A DNA stretch of 64,000 nt from Breviolum minutum Mf 1.05b.01 (taxonomy: Eukaryota; Sar; Dinophyceae; Suessiales; Symbiodiniaceae), in NCBI GenBank assembly GCA_000507305.1, contig DF240217.1:1-64000 (forward strand), written 5' to 3'. The number at the start of each line of letters is the position of its first letter. Within the stretch, counting starts at the first letter, position 1. Shown here in pieces: positions 63,684 to 64,000 of this stretch. The notes below the pieces were generated by a model, which did not search any database, was not told where the DNA came from, and saw only the letters and a program-made list of their open reading frames with translations. The translations under genes and the position numbers were made by a program.

Positions 63684-63800
63684 GTTTGTTGCTTTGTCGA
63701 TAGCGCTGAGGCCCGACGTGTTGCGGACTATCCTGCAAATACCGCAGCGGGCCTGCCCAGTCATGAGGGTTCCAAGTTGGTGGAAAGTTGGGTGGAGAAG
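63684..63800 (+). CDS. Exon, function unknown
   Basis: Between GCCTAG|G and GAGAAG|GTTGGT (donor GT at 63801) one frame reads 39 whole codons, 'VCCFVDSAEARRVADYPANT', 'AAGLPSHEGSKLVESWVEK'. The two ends are in phase 0, and the two other plus frames are much less protein-like. It probably belongs to the same gene as the exons at 62856 and 63210. Confidence 0.5.
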
Positions 63801-63824
63801 GTTGGTAGATTGGAAGCTTATTGA

Positions 63825-63905
63825 TCACCCTAAGTATCTTGACCCCTCAATGGCCTAGCATAAACTTGTTATTTGAAGGGACCCAAAACCCAGCTATACA
63901 GGTTT
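63825..63905. mobile_element. MITE-like repeat, type E
   Basis: It starts 'caccctaagtatcttgaccc' and contains 'gggacccaaaacccagctat'. The right end is not clear. Confidence 0.5.
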
Positions 63906-63916
63906 TTTACCACATA

Positions 63917-64000
63917 TCCAAGTCATGGCTTTTGACAACGCAGCCTGGCAGCCCATATCGAGGCATATTGTGCGTGGATCCAGCGGATTGCGTTTTATCA
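63917..64000 (+). CDS. Possible exon cut by the window end
   Basis: After ATCCAAG the frames 'AFDNAAWQPISRHIVRGSSG' and 'SWLLTTQPGSPYRGILCVDP' are both open to the last base. Too short to choose. Confidence 0.25.

Noticed and set aside
1-64000. Dinoflagellate spliced-leader gene or relict leader sequence
   Set aside because: I scanned for the CCATTTTGGCTCAAG core on the plus strand and its complement and found no match.
1-64000. CRISPR array, tRNA and rRNA genes
   Set aside because: The only regularly spaced repeats are the adjacent 100/101-bp minisatellite units without unique spacers; no tRNA TTCRANNC box with a paired A box and no rRNA-like stretch was recognised. A tRNA scan would be needed to be sure.

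Overview
The window looks like nuclear DNA of a dinoflagellate, most likely a Symbiodiniaceae-type alga. Four things point there. Coding sequence is cut into many short exons separated by T-rich introns. Acceptors repeatedly read AG|G, with a GC donor at one junction and GT donors at others. Genes run in long same-strand arrays. Several recognisable families are ones I associate with dinoflagellates: a multi-exon DDE/DUF7869-like transposase, a C5-cytosine methyltransferase with split motifs, a CCCH zinc-finger protein, and a 'VEYFSLTHKKWL' module. Because exons are short, most real coding segments lack their own ATG. I read them from frame openness, amino-acid make-up and splice phase. Gene boundaries between exons are inference throughout.

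Layout. (1) About 1-7.4 kb: no confident gene; decayed repeats and short duplications. (2) About 7.4-27.4 kb, plus strand: a secreted protein with an OpuAC (glycine-betaine-binding-like) domain, followed by exon-like segments of unknown function; a group of exons including the 'VEYFSLTHKKWL' type; a WD40 beta-propeller gene at 22.6-25.3 kb; and an exon resembling the end of a cupin/JmjC fold. The introns and intergenic DNA carry many short inverted-repeat elements (MITEs) of at least nine sequence types. (3) About 28.1-53.9 kb, minus strand: a different-looking block with no MITE of those types that I could find, and CAT/ATG microsatellites in its introns. In transcription order it holds unknown exons starting near a 'MKRPAA' N-terminus, a DUF7869-like transposase, a C5 DNA methyltransferase, a long unknown gene, a Lys/Glu-rich coiled-coil gene, another unknown gene, a small coiled-coil protein and a final unknown gene. 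A decayed copy of the methyltransferase 3' end lies at its upstream edge, and a 96-bp segment is shared exactly by two of its genes. (4) About 54-64 kb: a polyglutamine-type microsatellite with possible minus-strand coding, then plus-strand exons including a CCCH zinc-finger gene at 59.2-60.3 kb, again among MITEs.

The candidate undescribed system is the 28-54 kb block. A transposase-like protein, a DNA methyltransferase and several unknown but conserved-looking proteins run head to tail on one strand and are bounded by strand switches, with signs of internal duplication. I read it as a large composite mobile element, or the remains of one, that carries its own cytosine methyltransferase. I could not find terminal inverted repeats or a target-site duplication, so its ends are unproven. 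No tRNA, rRNA, CRISPR array or reverse transcriptase was recognised.
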